Position numbers and translations under genes: made by a program. This document shows positions 35,257 to 43,879 of a stretch of DNA of 64,000 nt, piece by piece (position 1 is the first letter of the stretch; every line of letters begins with the position of its first letter). Below the pieces are notes generated by a model. The model was not told the DNA's origin and made no database searches. It worked only from the letters and a program-made list of their open reading frames with translations. The stretch covers positions 1,054,001 to 1,118,000 of the forward strand of contig OZ244849.1 in the NCBI GenBank assembly GCA_965220875.1, in the 5' to 3' direction. This DNA is from WTFY01 sp965220875. GTDB taxonomy: Bacteria; Pseudomonadota; Gammaproteobacteria; UBA4575.

Positions 35257-37955
35257 TGAACACCCGCGTACTCAATGCGATCAAGGGACGGCTGTCGTTG
35301 CGCGCACCTCAGGCCGAATCGCTGGAAAAACTCGCTCATGCCTTGGATGTCACTCCTGACATGCGTGCCCACGAGCGCGACCTCGAAGCCATCCTCAATA
35401 CCCTAAAGGCTGAGTTCCCGACGCTGGAGGACTTTGAGAGGGAGTTCCCATCGCTCTGTTATGCCTTGGCCACCGGTGTGGGTAAGACGCGCCTGATGGG
35501 CGCCTTTATCAGCTATCTGCACTTGGCCTATGGCTTTAAGCATTTCTTCGTCCTGGCGCCCAACCTGACCATCTATGAAAAGCTGATTTCCGATTTCACC
35601 CCGAACACATCCAAGTATGTGTTCAAGGGCATCGCCGAGTTTGCCACTTATCCGCCGGAAGTTATTACAGGGGATGACTATGAGCAAAGGGGTGCTGGAA
35701 GACAACATGTTTTGTCACCCGTTGCCATCAACATTTTCAACATCTCCAAGATTAACTCCGAGGTGCGCGGTGGCAAGAGCCCGCGTATCAAGCGCCTTTC
35801 GGAATACCTAGGCGACAGCTATTTCAACTACCTGTCCGAGCTGCCCGATCTGGTGTTGCTGATGGATGAGTCGCACCGCTACCGCGCCAGCGCCGGAGTG
35901 CGCGCTATTAACGAACTCAAGCCGCTGTTCGGTCTGGAGTTGACGGCTACGCCGTTCGTGGAAAGCAGCCATGGGCCAGTGCCCTTCAAGAACGTGGTGG
36001 TCGATTATCCGCTGGCCCGCGCCATGGAAGATGGCTTTGTCAAGGAACCTGCCGTCGTCACCCAACGCGACTTTGACGCCAAACGACACACCCCCGAGGA
36101 GTTGGAGAAGATCAAACTGGAAGACGGCGTGCGCCTGCACGAGGCTACCAAGGTGGAGCTGATGACCTACGCCCGGCAGAACGGCGCGAAGACGGTCAAG
36201 CCGTTCGTGCTGATCATCGCCCGCGATACCATTCATGCCGGCCAGTTGTTGGCGCTGATCCAGTCTGATGCCTTCTTTGAAGGGCGCTACCGCGACAAAG
36301 TCATCCAGGTGGACAGCTCGACCAAGAAAGAGGACGAGATGGTCGAGCGCCTGTTGGCGGTGGAGAGCGAGCACGAACCCACCGAGATCGTCATCCACGT
36401 CAATATGCTCAAGGAGGGTTGGGACGTAACCAATCTCTACACTATCGTGCCGTTGCGCGCCGCCAATGCACGCACCCTGATCGAGCAGTCTATCGGCCGC
36501 GGCTTACGCCTGCCTTACGGCAAGCGTACCGGGGTGAGCGCAGTAGATCGGCTCAACATCGTCGCCCATGACCGATTCCAGGAGATCATCGACGAGGCTA
36601 ACAGGGGTGACTCACCGATCCGTCTCAAGCAGGTGATTCTGGAAGCACCGGACAGGGAAGAGGGTGTGGTAAGCGTCACGGTCAGTTCCTGTGTCGAGGA
36701 AGCCTTGGGCCTGATCGAACCGGAAGTGACCAGCGCCGGCGGCAAGCACTATGAACTCAAGCCAGAAGAACTGACTGTCCCCGTGTTCACCAAGGCTGCG
36801 GAGAAGGAAGCCGCGCGTGCGGTGATGGACGTGATCCGTGAGCTGGAAACCAGGAGGGATTTGGTGCCGGGCAGTGGCGCGCTGAGTAAGCTGGAGGTGC
36901 GGCAGGCGATTATCGAGCAGGTCAAGGAGCGCCTTACCCCGGTTCAGGGTGACCTGCTGGAGACCGAATCGGTGGACCTAGATGATGTGGTGGTCAAGGC
37001 TACGGAGGTAGTGGTTCAGAAGACCATCGATATCCCCCGGATTGCCGTGGTGCCCACGGGCGAGGTCACCGTCGGCTTCGAACCGTTTACGCTGGACTTG
37101 AGCGGCCTCAATCTGCAGCCTGCCGACCGGGAACTGGTCATCCAGAATCTGCGCACCAACGAGCAGGAGACTTTGGCTTCGGAGGTCGGCATCACCGAAA
37201 AGCGGCTGGAGGATTACATCGTCTACGCCCTAGTCGACTTCGACGATATCGACTACCATAGCCAGGCCGACCTGCTGTATGACCTTGCCGGTCAGGCAGT
37301 GCAGCATTTCTTGGGCTACCTATCGGAGGGTGAGGCCCGCGCGGTGCTGGACCACAATCGGCGTCTGATTGCTGATAACATCCATGCGCAGATGATGGAA
37401 CACTTCTGGGAGAAGGCTTCGGGTTACGAGGTCCAGGTTAGCCGGGGCTTCACCCAGCTTAAGCCCTGCACCTACACGGCTTCCAAAAAACAACCTCCGC
37501 GAAACATTCGGGAAACGCTCGATGACAAGGGGCGTATCAAACAGCTTCTGTTCGGTGGTTTTAAGAAATGTCTTTACCCGTTGCAGAAGTTCGACTCTGA
37601 TAGCGAGCGTCGGTTTGCGGTGATTTTGGAGCGCGATACCGAGAAATGGTTCCGGCCGGTGAAGGGGCAGTTCCAGATCTACTACAAGTACGGCACAGAA
37701 CAGCCTGAGTATGTGTCGGACTTTGTGGCTGAATTGGCTGACGCCATCTATATGGTAGAAACCAAGGCGCGCACGGATGTGAAGGATGACGAGGTGCAGG
37801 CAAAGGCAGATGCCGCCGCCCAGTGGTGTGGACACGCATCAGACTATGCTAGGAAAAATGGTAGCAAGGAATGGACCTATCTGCTGATTCCACATGATGA
37901 AATCAATGAGTCGCGGACCTTGAAAGATTTCGAGCGGTTCTTGGTCAAACAGTAA
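35256..37955 (+). CDS. Type III-like restriction helicase-nuclease (Res)
   Basis: An 899-residue SF2 helicase with C-terminal nuclease. Motif I ATGVGKTRLMGAF near residue 75, motif II LLMDESHRYR near 203, motif III LELTATPF near 230, motifs V-VI MLKEGWDVTNLY and EQSIGRGLRLPYG near 385-420. The PD-(D/E)xK nuclease core is YVSDFVAELADAIYMVETKA near 820-838 (Asp ... Glu-x-Lys). A GTG at 35253 is possible, but ATG 35256 gives the TGATG overlap seen throughout the operon. With Mod it forms a restriction-modification pair; with helicase, AIPR and PHP-ATPase it forms a larger system. It is the last gene of the operon. Confidence 0.92.
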   Translation: MNTRVLNAIKGRLSLRAPQAESLEKLAHALDVTPDMRAHERDLEAILNTLKAEFPTLEDFEREFPSLCYALATGVGKTRLMGAFISYLHLAYGFKHFFVLAPNLTIYEKLISDFTPNTSKYVFKGIAEFATYPPEVITGDDYEQRGAGRQHVLSPVAINIFNISKINSEVRGGKSPRIKRLSEYLGDSYFNYLSELPDLVLLMDESHRYRASAGVRAINELKPLFGLELTATPFVESSHGPVPFKNVVVDYPLARAMEDGFVKEPAVVTQRDFDAKRHTPEELEKIKLEDGVRLHEATKVELMTYARQNGAKTVKPFVLIIARDTIHAGQLLALIQSDAFFEGRYRDKVIQVDSSTKKEDEMVERLLAVESEHEPTEIVIHVNMLKEGWDVTNLYTIVPLRAANARTLIEQSIGRGLRLPYGKRTGVSAVDRLNIVAHDRFQEIIDEANRGDSPIRLKQVILEAPDREEGVVSVTVSSCVEEALGLIEPEVTSAGGKHYELKPEELTVPVFTKAAEKEAARAVMDVIRELETRRDLVPGSGALSKLEVRQAIIEQVKERLTPVQGDLLETESVDLDDVVVKATEVVVQKTIDIPRIAVVPTGEVTVGFEPFTLDLSGLNLQPADRELVIQNLRTNEQETLASEVGITEKRLEDYIVYALVDFDDIDYHSQADLLYDLAGQAVQHFLGYLSEGEARAVLDHNRRLIADNIHAQMMEHFWEKASGYEVQVSRGFTQLKPCTYTASKKQPPRNIRETLDDKGRIKQLLFGGFKKCLYPLQKFDSDSERRFAVILERDTEKWFRPVKGQFQIYYKYGTEQPEYVSDFVAELADAIYMVETKARTDVKDDEVQAKADAAAQWCGHASDYARKNGSKEWTYLLIPHDEINESRTLKDFERFLVKQ

Positions 37956-37970
37956 GGCATACTGCCTTTA
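37954..37970 (+). terminator. Weak hairpin after the defence operon
   Basis: AAGGCA-tac-TGCCTT (37954-37968) begins within the Res stop codon and is followed only by a short TA. It may act in termination or protect the 3' end, but the T-tract is poor. Confidence 0.35.
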
Positions 37971-38095
37971 GAGGAGTGAAAGCAATACCCTCCACCTGCG
38001 CAATCAGCCACAGTGGTAGTCGTCCATCCCTGTCAAAGGGTCGGCGGTGGTTTGTCTGCTTTAGGCGCAACTCTATTAAAAGGAGAGCAGCCTGT

Positions 38096-38119
38096 TGTCA
38101 AGCCCCCTGTGTATGTACC
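38096..38119 (-). repeat. Right terminal inverted repeat
   Basis: The 24 bases are the reverse complement of 24530-24553 with one mismatch, pointing into the island. Eleven bases separate it from the right direct repeat. Confidence 0.75.
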
Positions 38120-38130
38120 AAGTTCTGTGA

Positions 38131-38151
38131 GAGAGTCGAACTGGGACCTGG
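38131..38151 (+). repeat. Right 21-bp direct repeat (candidate attR)
   Basis: Identical to 24511-24531 and in the same orientation. The stretch CCAAGTTC (38117-38124) can pair with GAACTGGG inside this repeat, a feature absent on the left side. Confidence 0.75.
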
Positions 38152-38462
38152 ATCAAGATTAGGGTGGCATGACACGGTAGAGCGCCCTGGTCTACCCAGG
38201 TCCGTCCACCTTGCCTGCATGCCTGAACATCCTTCCCCGGTCCTTCATATCCTTCGCAGGCGTAACTGTACAATCGCCATTGAGACAGCGGATGCCGCCA
38301 GCGACCATCATATCAGTCGGATGATTGATCAGGAGTAACTGCTGTTGGTGCGGACAGCTTACGGACTGGTAACGCAGTTGGACACCTTTGCTGATCAAGA
38401 GGTGATGATCATGAATGGTTCATGCAACCATGCTGCCCCTTCATGGCCTTGAAGGCCATGAC

Positions 38463-39173
38463 TTACTCTGTTGAGGGTTCCGTTGAGGGGTTGCTTTGGG
38501 CAGTAAGCTTGGCCACCGCTGCACGTAGTTCGTCAGCATGCGAATTGATAAATGAATGCTCGATAAGTATGGAGCGGGGACTGCTTTTTTCATTTCCGTA
38601 GTAGACTTGGTTCAGGTCCTCACGTACCTTGAGTACTGCACCCTCAACGTTCAGGCCTCCGTATATGCCTTTGGCTCTGGAAAAGGCCAGGATGTCTACC
38701 ACCTGGGCTTTGGCACCCGCACCGATAGGCCCCGCCGCAATGCCAATATCTCCGCCCAGCTTGAACGAAGAGGTGAGCAGCTTATCCACACCCTTGTCGG
38801 TCATTATCATCAGAATGATTTCAGCAATTTCAAGTCCAGCTTGCAGTCCGAACGTACCAGTGCCCATGGTGTAGAATGCGGGGTTGCTCCAGATGTTGTT
38901 TTCTCCCCTGGCAAGTAATACACCACTGCCTCCGGAGCCTCCAAATATGAAACCGCCTTTCACCAGTTGAGGCACTATCAAGACTCCCTTGGCCCTGTTC
39001 ATGTTCTGACGGAACCATTCCATGTCCGGGTCAATAGAAAAGGTGTTGACAGATTTTGCAGCAGCATCCACCAGTGCTTGAGCATCAGTTTCGGTTGCTT
39101 CGGAGGCCTGTATGCTTGAAGTCAAGAACAGGCTGGCCAGGAACAGGCTTATCAGGGCAATTTGTCTTAGCAT
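38463..39173 (-). CDS. SYLF-domain (YSC84-like) exported protein
   Basis: A 236-residue protein with a clear signal peptide (MLRQIALISLFLASLFLTSS, cleavage near IQA-SE) and a SYLF lipid-binding domain: RAKGVLIVPQLVKGGFIFGG, GVLLAR, NPAFYTMGTGTFGLQAG and the closing FSRAKGIYGGLNVEGAVL with the Asn-Val-Glu-Gly motif. Probably periplasmic or envelope-associated. It lies 88 bp behind bufC on the same strand. A hairpin follows its stop codon. Confidence 0.87.
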   Translation of the reverse strand: MLRQIALISLFLASLFLTSSIQASEATETDAQALVDAAAKSVNTFSIDPDMEWFRQNMNRAKGVLIVPQLVKGGFIFGGSGGSGVLLARGENNIWSNPAFYTMGTGTFGLQAGLEIAEIILMIMTDKGVDKLLTSSFKLGGDIGIAAGPIGAGAKAQVVDILAFSRAKGIYGGLNVEGAVLKVREDLNQVYYGNEKSSPRSILIEHSFINSHADELRAAVAKLTAQSNPSTEPSTE

Positions 39174-39261
39174 GGGACTCTCTGGTTACGGGGTTTGCGC
39201 TTCAAGTGTATCAGAATCTTTCATCCGGTCTAGCAGGAATAGCAGGTTCTGCCTGTCATGG

Positions 39262-40068
39262 TCAGGGTTCAATATGTCGAGCAATAATTTTGTATCCGCA
39301 AATCCATCTTTTGTGAATCAGCTCGGGAATGATGCGCTGCAAGGGGATGTCCATCTTTTCCAGTTGAGCCAGGGATTCAAGCTCGCCAAATGTGTGGCAG
39401 CTACTGGTTTTTTCCATCACCCACCAGCTTGCCTGATCGACTTTGTGGATCACAGGCTTGAAGTTTTCTCTGGCAATACACAGGTACTGGGGCTTATCTA
39501 TTGACCCGATGACTTCAACTTCCTCCTGCTCCTGGTGGGCCGTCCAGATTTCGCATACAGGGTAGGCAGATTCGAGTATCGATAACGATGCACCCAAAGT
39601 AAAGCAGATATTCCGGTAGTCATCCTCGTCGAGTGTTGCCAGCATGTCAAAGTCAAAATCCGGATCATCCTTCGCACGATAGGATTGTCCAATGGCCAGT
39701 TCGAGCTTCGCGAGATCAGGCAAGTACGGGTAATCGACGAGTTCTGGATGGTTATGAACCCAGTCCAGCATGAATGTCGGGAAGGATTCTCCATACAGGT
39801 TTAAATCCTGGCTTGTTGCAGGATATGCATGGTAATACTCGGTTGCAATTTGCCTGAAATACCGTTCTCCGAGAATTTTTTCACTGCATGAGTACATGCC
39901 GGCCAGAGCACGGATGTGTGCTGAGCGCATGGTGTTGCGGTAAATCTCGAGTCTTTCCTGATCGGACAGGATCCCGCCCTCGGAAAGTGGGGGCAGGCAT
40001 TCGGCGTTTGTGTCCCGGTTTCTCAAGCAGTCCCAGAACTGGCGTTGAATCGATTGCAGTTGATGCAT
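39262..40068 (-). CDS. Bufferin-locus protein BufC/HvfC (DUF2063)
   Basis: A 268-residue protein of the DUF2063 family, partner of MNIO enzymes in bufferin-type RiPP loci. It shows the N-terminal helical domain (LSDQERLEIYRNTMRSAHIRALAGMY split over two helices, GERYFRQIATEYYHAYP, LNLYGESFPTFM) and a variable C-terminal half. It probably helps present the precursor to the enzyme. It starts six bases after the bufB stop. Confidence 0.85.
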   Translation of the reverse strand: MHQLQSIQRQFWDCLRNRDTNAECLPPLSEGGILSDQERLEIYRNTMRSAHIRALAGMYSCSEKILGERYFRQIATEYYHAYPATSQDLNLYGESFPTFMLDWVHNHPELVDYPYLPDLAKLELAIGQSYRAKDDPDFDFDMLATLDEDDYRNICFTLGASLSILESAYPVCEIWTAHQEQEEVEVIGSIDKPQYLCIARENFKPVIHKVDQASWWVMEKTSSCHTFGELESLAQLEKMDIPLQRIIPELIHKRWICGYKIIARHIEP

Positions 40069-40074
40069 GGCAAG

Positions 40075-40932
40075 TCAGTTCAGATTGTCTGCTGCAGACT
40101 GCTGGTATCGCCTTGCCTGCTCCGCTTCTTCCAACAGCACGGAAAATGGTGGCAGCTCATTGTCCCATTCGATCAGGGTGGGAATGGAAGGGCTGCCACG
40201 CATAAGCCCGCGGTATAGTTCCCACACGGGCGCGGAAACGCGTCGGTTGTGTGCATCAAGCAGGTAAGACCCTTTGTATTCGAAGCCTGCAAGGTGTATT
40301 TCTGCAACTCGATCGAGCGGGATATTCCGGATGTAATCTTGTGCATCGACTGCATGGTTATACTGGCTGACGTAGATGTTGTTCAGGTCTAGCAGGATTT
40401 TGCAGTCTGATTCGGTGGAGACGGCTGTCAGGAATTCCCATTCCTTGAGGGTGGAACAGGCAAATTCCAGGTAGCTGGATACATTTTCCACGACCAGTGT
40501 AGTTTCCAGGAAGTCCTGCACCTGTCTGATACGCCGACTCACGTGATGCACTGCCTCTTCTGTGTAGGGAAGAGGCAGCAGGTCATGTGCGTGGTGACTT
40601 TCAAAAGATGTCCAGCACAGATGATCCGAGATGCAGAAAGGCTCGAGTTCTGTTGCAAGCGCTTTGATCTTGCCGAGGTAGACAAAGTCGATCGGGTCTG
40701 TACCGCCCAACGACATGCCCACACTGTGCAGGCTTACCGGGTAGTCCTGTCGGACCAGAAAAGCCTGCTGTTTCGCATAGCCACCCTCATCGAGATGGTT
40801 GTCTGTGAGAAGCTCGAAGAAGTCCAGGTCCGGCTGAGTAGCCAGGATTTCGTTGACATGCGCGGAGCGAAGCCCTACCCCTATCCTTGGGGTAGAAGGC
40901 TTTTCGGGATCCGTTGAAGCCCCGCTTTGCAC
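40075..40932 (-). CDS. MNIO-family peptide-modifying oxidase BufB/HvfB (DUF692)
   Basis: A 285-residue multinuclear non-haem iron oxidative enzyme (DUF692). The TIM-barrel metal ligands can be seen in SLHSVGMSLG, ISDHLCW, VVENVSSYL, LLDLNNIYVSQYNH, EIHLAGFE and LIEWDNELP. In characterised loci the enzyme turns precursor cysteines into thiooxazole-type groups. The start is GTG 40932, with an AGG ribosome site; no ATG is available before the conserved RIGVGLRSAHV. It lies between bufA1 and bufC. Confidence 0.9.
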   Translation of the reverse strand: MQSGASTDPEKPSTPRIGVGLRSAHVNEILATQPDLDFFELLTDNHLDEGGYAKQQAFLVRQDYPVSLHSVGMSLGGTDPIDFVYLGKIKALATELEPFCISDHLCWTSFESHHAHDLLPLPYTEEAVHHVSRRIRQVQDFLETTLVVENVSSYLEFACSTLKEWEFLTAVSTESDCKILLDLNNIYVSQYNHAVDAQDYIRNIPLDRVAEIHLAGFEYKGSYLLDAHNRRVSAPVWELYRGLMRGSPSIPTLIEWDNELPPFSVLLEEAEQARRYQQSAADNLN

Positions 40933-40948
40933 GTCACACCTGGCGGGC

Positions 40949-41233
40949 TTATTTTGCGGGTTTTACTGCCTTGACTGTTCCACCGATCTTGGTGCAGGTA
41001 CCTTCAGGCATATAGACCCACTCGTGCTCGGAATTGTCTTCAGTGGCCATGCCTGCACACTGATGGGTCCCATCTAGCGCACCACAGTCATTCATGCCTG
41101 CCTTGGCTACTCCGGCACATTTTTCCCAGTTTTTGGGTGCGTCCGGTACGGCCATTGCGTTCTGCAGCGCCAGGCTGGCGCCCAGTGCAAATATTCCAGC
41201 CATGGTGGATCGAAGAATGGTCTGTTTTTTCAT
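40949..41233 (-). CDS. Bufferin precursor BufA1 (DUF2282)
   Basis: A 94-residue RiPP precursor with an N-terminal signal sequence (MKKQTILRSTMAGIFALGAS, cleaved near AMA-VP) and four cysteines at 39, 50, 59 and 80 in the pattern WEKCAGVAKAGMNDCGA, HQCAG, GTCTKIGG. This is the DUF2282 bufferin-1 pattern; known members carry modified cysteines and bind copper in the periplasm. The frame extends upstream, but ATG 41233 follows a GGAGAC ribosome site and gives a proper signal peptide. It is first in bufA1-bufB-bufC. Confidence 0.88.
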   Translation of the reverse strand: MKKQTILRSTMAGIFALGASLALQNAMAVPDAPKNWEKCAGVAKAGMNDCGALDGTHQCAGMATEDNSEHEWVYMPEGTCTKIGGTVKAVKPAK

Positions 41234-41504
41234 GGGTCCTGTCTCCTTTGTTGATTGGTAAGTGCCGGGCAACAGATGATGCGGTTCCCGAGGATTCTAG
41301 CAAAAGCCGCCTGTATGTAGGACCTTGTTTTCGGCGTTTAGTTGCAGGGCAAGTACAGGGGCAGGGACACCGGTCCGCAAGGTGATGACTGGCCTGGATG
41401 TCATCGGGTTGCCTTCCCGCAGCAGGTTCCGGGACAAAATGATGTATCGAAGTTCCGAGCCGGGGTCACATATTCGCATCTCTGTAACGCGCCGGTTTCT
41501 TGCG

Positions 41505-42032
41505 TCATCCTGGTGTGGGCTGTATGCAGGCCTTGATTATGCGGTCTACGCATTGATAGGCGTACCGGTAGCCATGGGTCCACTCGCTGCGGCGGGGTCC
41601 CGCTACATTCAGGGAGCTGATCCCGAGTTTCCGGACATGGTCCAGGGTCTTCTCCGCTGCCTGTTCGAATGTCAGCTGCCTGGCATTGACTGAAACCATG
41701 GGTTTGCCAAGTTGCAGGCAATAGTCCTTTGCAAGTGCAGTGCCTCCTTCCAGCTTCTGTACAAAGATGATCAGGGTGCCCTGACTTTGCAGGACGTTTG
41801 CATGAGTGCGCCCGGCGTATTTTGTACTGCCGTGTTCCTGCAGCGGGTAACGGATGGGAATCATGCCATCTTCTGCCTTGCGGCCTTTGGGACAGTAGCC
41901 ACCACAGGGGAAGTCATTTTCAAGTGCAGCATCCAGTGCGGCCCGGTCGACACCCGTTTGGCCACCCGAGACAATTTTGCTCAGGACATACGCTTGGCCA
42001 GGGGCGGACAGGGTATTTTCAGCAGGCGTCAC
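41505..42032 (-). CDS. Putative molybdenum-carrier (LOG-like) protein
   Basis: A 175-residue Rossmann-type protein of the YpsA/molybdenum-carrier family: KIVSGGQTGVDRAALDAALE near residue 20, CPKGRKAEDG and TLIIFVQKLEGGTALA. The name comes from a structural relation to a molybdenum cofactor carrier; real function is unknown. The start is GTG 42032, and a start nearer VLSKIVSGG is possible. It is separate from the bufferin genes by 271 bp. Confidence 0.8.
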   Translation of the reverse strand: MTPAENTLSAPGQAYVLSKIVSGGQTGVDRAALDAALENDFPCGGYCPKGRKAEDGMIPIRYPLQEHGSTKYAGRTHANVLQSQGTLIIFVQKLEGGTALAKDYCLQLGKPMVSVNARQLTFEQAAEKTLDHVRKLGISSLNVAGPRRSEWTHGYRYAYQCVDRIIKACIQPTPG

Positions 42033-42073
42033 GGACCTTGCATCCGAAAAGCCCGGCTGAGCGCCGGCATGGT

Positions 42074-42115
42074 GGTGCGTAGCCCCGTATGCAGCCCGCT
42101 GCGGGGCTACGCACC
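42074..42115 (-). terminator. Strong stem-loop between pckG and the molybdenum-carrier gene
   Basis: GGTGCGTAGCCCCG (42074-42087) pairs perfectly with CGGGGCTACGCACC (42102-42115), a 14-bp stem; the 14-base loop contains a further short GCAGC/GCTGC pairing. It begins seven bases beyond the pckG stop. No T-tract follows, so it may stabilise the mRNA or block read-through rather than be a classic terminator. Confidence 0.6.
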
Positions 42116-42121
42116 GTGATG

Positions 42122-43879
42122 TCAGGCGGCCTTGCTTTGCAGTGCAGAAGAGATCTTGCTGAGTTCATTGAGCATGGTTTCCGGCATGCGTTCACCGAAC
42201 TCGGCAAAATATTTGTTGATATCCGAAGCCTCCTGTTCCCACTTGGCCAGATCTACAGACAGCAGTTCCTGCATGGTCTCCATGGAAACATCGATGCCAT
42301 CGGTGTTGATGTCTTCAGGATTTGGCAGGAAGCCAATCGGGGTCTCCCTCGCCTCGACCTTTCCTTCACATCGGTCAACGACCCAGGCCAGTACCCGCAT
42401 GTTCTCGCCGAATCCCGGCCACATGAACTTTCCATCCTGGTCTCGTCTGAACCAGTTTACGTGAAAGATCTTGGGCAGCTTGTCGGACTTGCTTCCAAAA
42501 CTGAGCCAATGCGCGAAATAATCCCCAAAGTTGTATCCGCAAAACGGTTTCATGGCCATGGGGTCGCGTCGTATCTGTCCTGCACCTCCTATGGCCGCAG
42601 CCGTCATCTCCGATGCGCAGGATGCACCCACCAGTACACCATGGGTCCAGTCCTTGGCTTCATAGACTAGCGGTGCAAGTTCCTTGCGTCGACCACCGAA
42701 GACCAGAGCGGAAATGGGTACGCCGTCCGGGTGTTCTGACATACGGGAATAGACAGGATTGTTTTTGGCAGGAACCGTGAAGCGCGAATTGGGATGTGCC
42801 GCAGGACCGACTTCAGGATCGTAAGCATTGCCTTTCCAGTCCAGTGCCGGTTCTTTACCGTCATCCTTTTCTTCCCACCAGGGCTCGTTGTTCGCGGTCA
42901 CTCCGACGTTAGTGAAAATCGCATCACCCTTCAGGGTATCGTAGGCATTCTTGTTTGACCATTCGTTGGTACCGGGCACGACACCAAAGTAACCGGATTC
43001 CGGGTTGATGGCCCAGAGGCGTCCGTCTTCTCTCAAGTGCAGCCAGCAGATGTCATCGCCTACCGTAGTGACTTTCCAGTCCTTGTACTGTTCCGGGGGG
43101 ATCAGCATGGCCAGGTTGGTCTTGCCGCATGCCGACGGGAAGGCGCATGCCACGTAATGCGTTTCGCCCTGAGGACTTTCCAGACCAACAATCAGCATGT
43201 GCTCGGCCAGCCAGCCCTCGGTGCGGGCCTGCCAGCTGGCTATTCTCAGGGCATGGCATTTCTTCCCGAGCAGCGCATTGCCCCCGTAGCCTGATCCGAT
43301 GCTCTTGATATAGAGCTCTTCTGGAAAATGCATGATAAAGCGTTTCTCAGGATCAAGGTCACCTGTGGAGTGCAGCCCCCTGACAAATGTGCCTTCTCTT
43401 TCAATACGTTCCAGCGCGGGAGTGCCGATACGAGCCATGATTTTCATGTTGGCTACTACATAAGGGCTGTCCGTGATTTCCACGCCGTTACGGGACAGGG
43501 GCGAATCGATAGGTCCCATGCAATATGGAATCACATACATGGTGCGGCCCTGCATGCAGCCATCGAACAGGGTATCCAGTTTTGCATGTGCTTCCACCGG
43601 GTCCATCCAGTGGTTGTTCGGGCCCGCGTCTTCTTCACTCTTGGAACACACGAATGTAAGGTGTTCCACGCGTGCCACGTCCGATGGATCGGAACGATGC
43701 AGGTAGCAGTTGGGATGAGTTTCCTCATTCAGCCTCATCAAGGTACCACTTTCAAGCATCTGGTCTATCATGGCATTGTATTCAGCATCACTGCCATCAC
43801 ACCAGACAATCTTGTCCGGTTTAGTAAGTGCCGCTACTTCTTCTACCCAATTTGCAAGGGCATCATTTTTAGTCGTCAT
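42122..43879 (-). CDS. pckG: Phosphoenolpyruvate carboxykinase (GTP)
   Basis: Gluconeogenic enzyme converting oxaloacetate and GTP to PEP and CO2. The 585 residues from ATG 43879 have the GTP-type signatures: YVIPYCMGP, FPSACGKTNLAML (P-loop with the reactive cysteine), GDDICWL, FGGRRKELAPLV, and the FCGYNFGDYFAHWL region. The GTP form, rather than PckA(ATP), is notable for a gammaproteobacterium but known in several lineages. The frame reaches back to 43990 without a good start. Confidence 0.96.
   Translation of the reverse strand: MTTKNDALANWVEEVAALTKPDKIVWCDGSDAEYNAMIDQMLESGTLMRLNEETHPNCYLHRSDPSDVARVEHLTFVCSKSEEDAGPNNHWMDPVEAHAKLDTLFDGCMQGRTMYVIPYCMGPIDSPLSRNGVEITDSPYVVANMKIMARIGTPALERIEREGTFVRGLHSTGDLDPEKRFIMHFPEELYIKSIGSGYGGNALLGKKCHALRIASWQARTEGWLAEHMLIVGLESPQGETHYVACAFPSACGKTNLAMLIPPEQYKDWKVTTVGDDICWLHLREDGRLWAINPESGYFGVVPGTNEWSNKNAYDTLKGDAIFTNVGVTANNEPWWEEKDDGKEPALDWKGNAYDPEVGPAAHPNSRFTVPAKNNPVYSRMSEHPDGVPISALVFGGRRKELAPLVYEAKDWTHGVLVGASCASEMTAAAIGGAGQIRRDPMAMKPFCGYNFGDYFAHWLSFGSKSDKLPKIFHVNWFRRDQDGKFMWPGFGENMRVLAWVVDRCEGKVEARETPIGFLPNPEDINTDGIDVSMETMQELLSVDLAKWEQEASDINKYFAEFGERMPETMLNELSKISSALQSKAA

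Larger units (their letters stand above)
37971..38462. other. Right junction region of the accessory island
   Basis: About 490 bp without a gene between Res and the SYLF gene. It holds the right inverted repeat and the right direct repeat, and just before the SYLF stop a hairpin TCATGGCC-ttgaa-GGCCATGA (38441-38461). The 120-codon plus-strand frame starting at 37976 has no protein-like features. Confidence 0.6.

Noticed and set aside
24476..38462. Prophage or integrated conjugative element with its own integrase
   Set aside because: No integrase, transposase, relaxase or structural phage gene is present; only a broken RHH mobilisation-type gene.
41297..41479. A 60-codon minus-strand frame upstream of bufA1
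   Set aside because: No ribosome site or recognisable sequence; more likely leader or spacer DNA.
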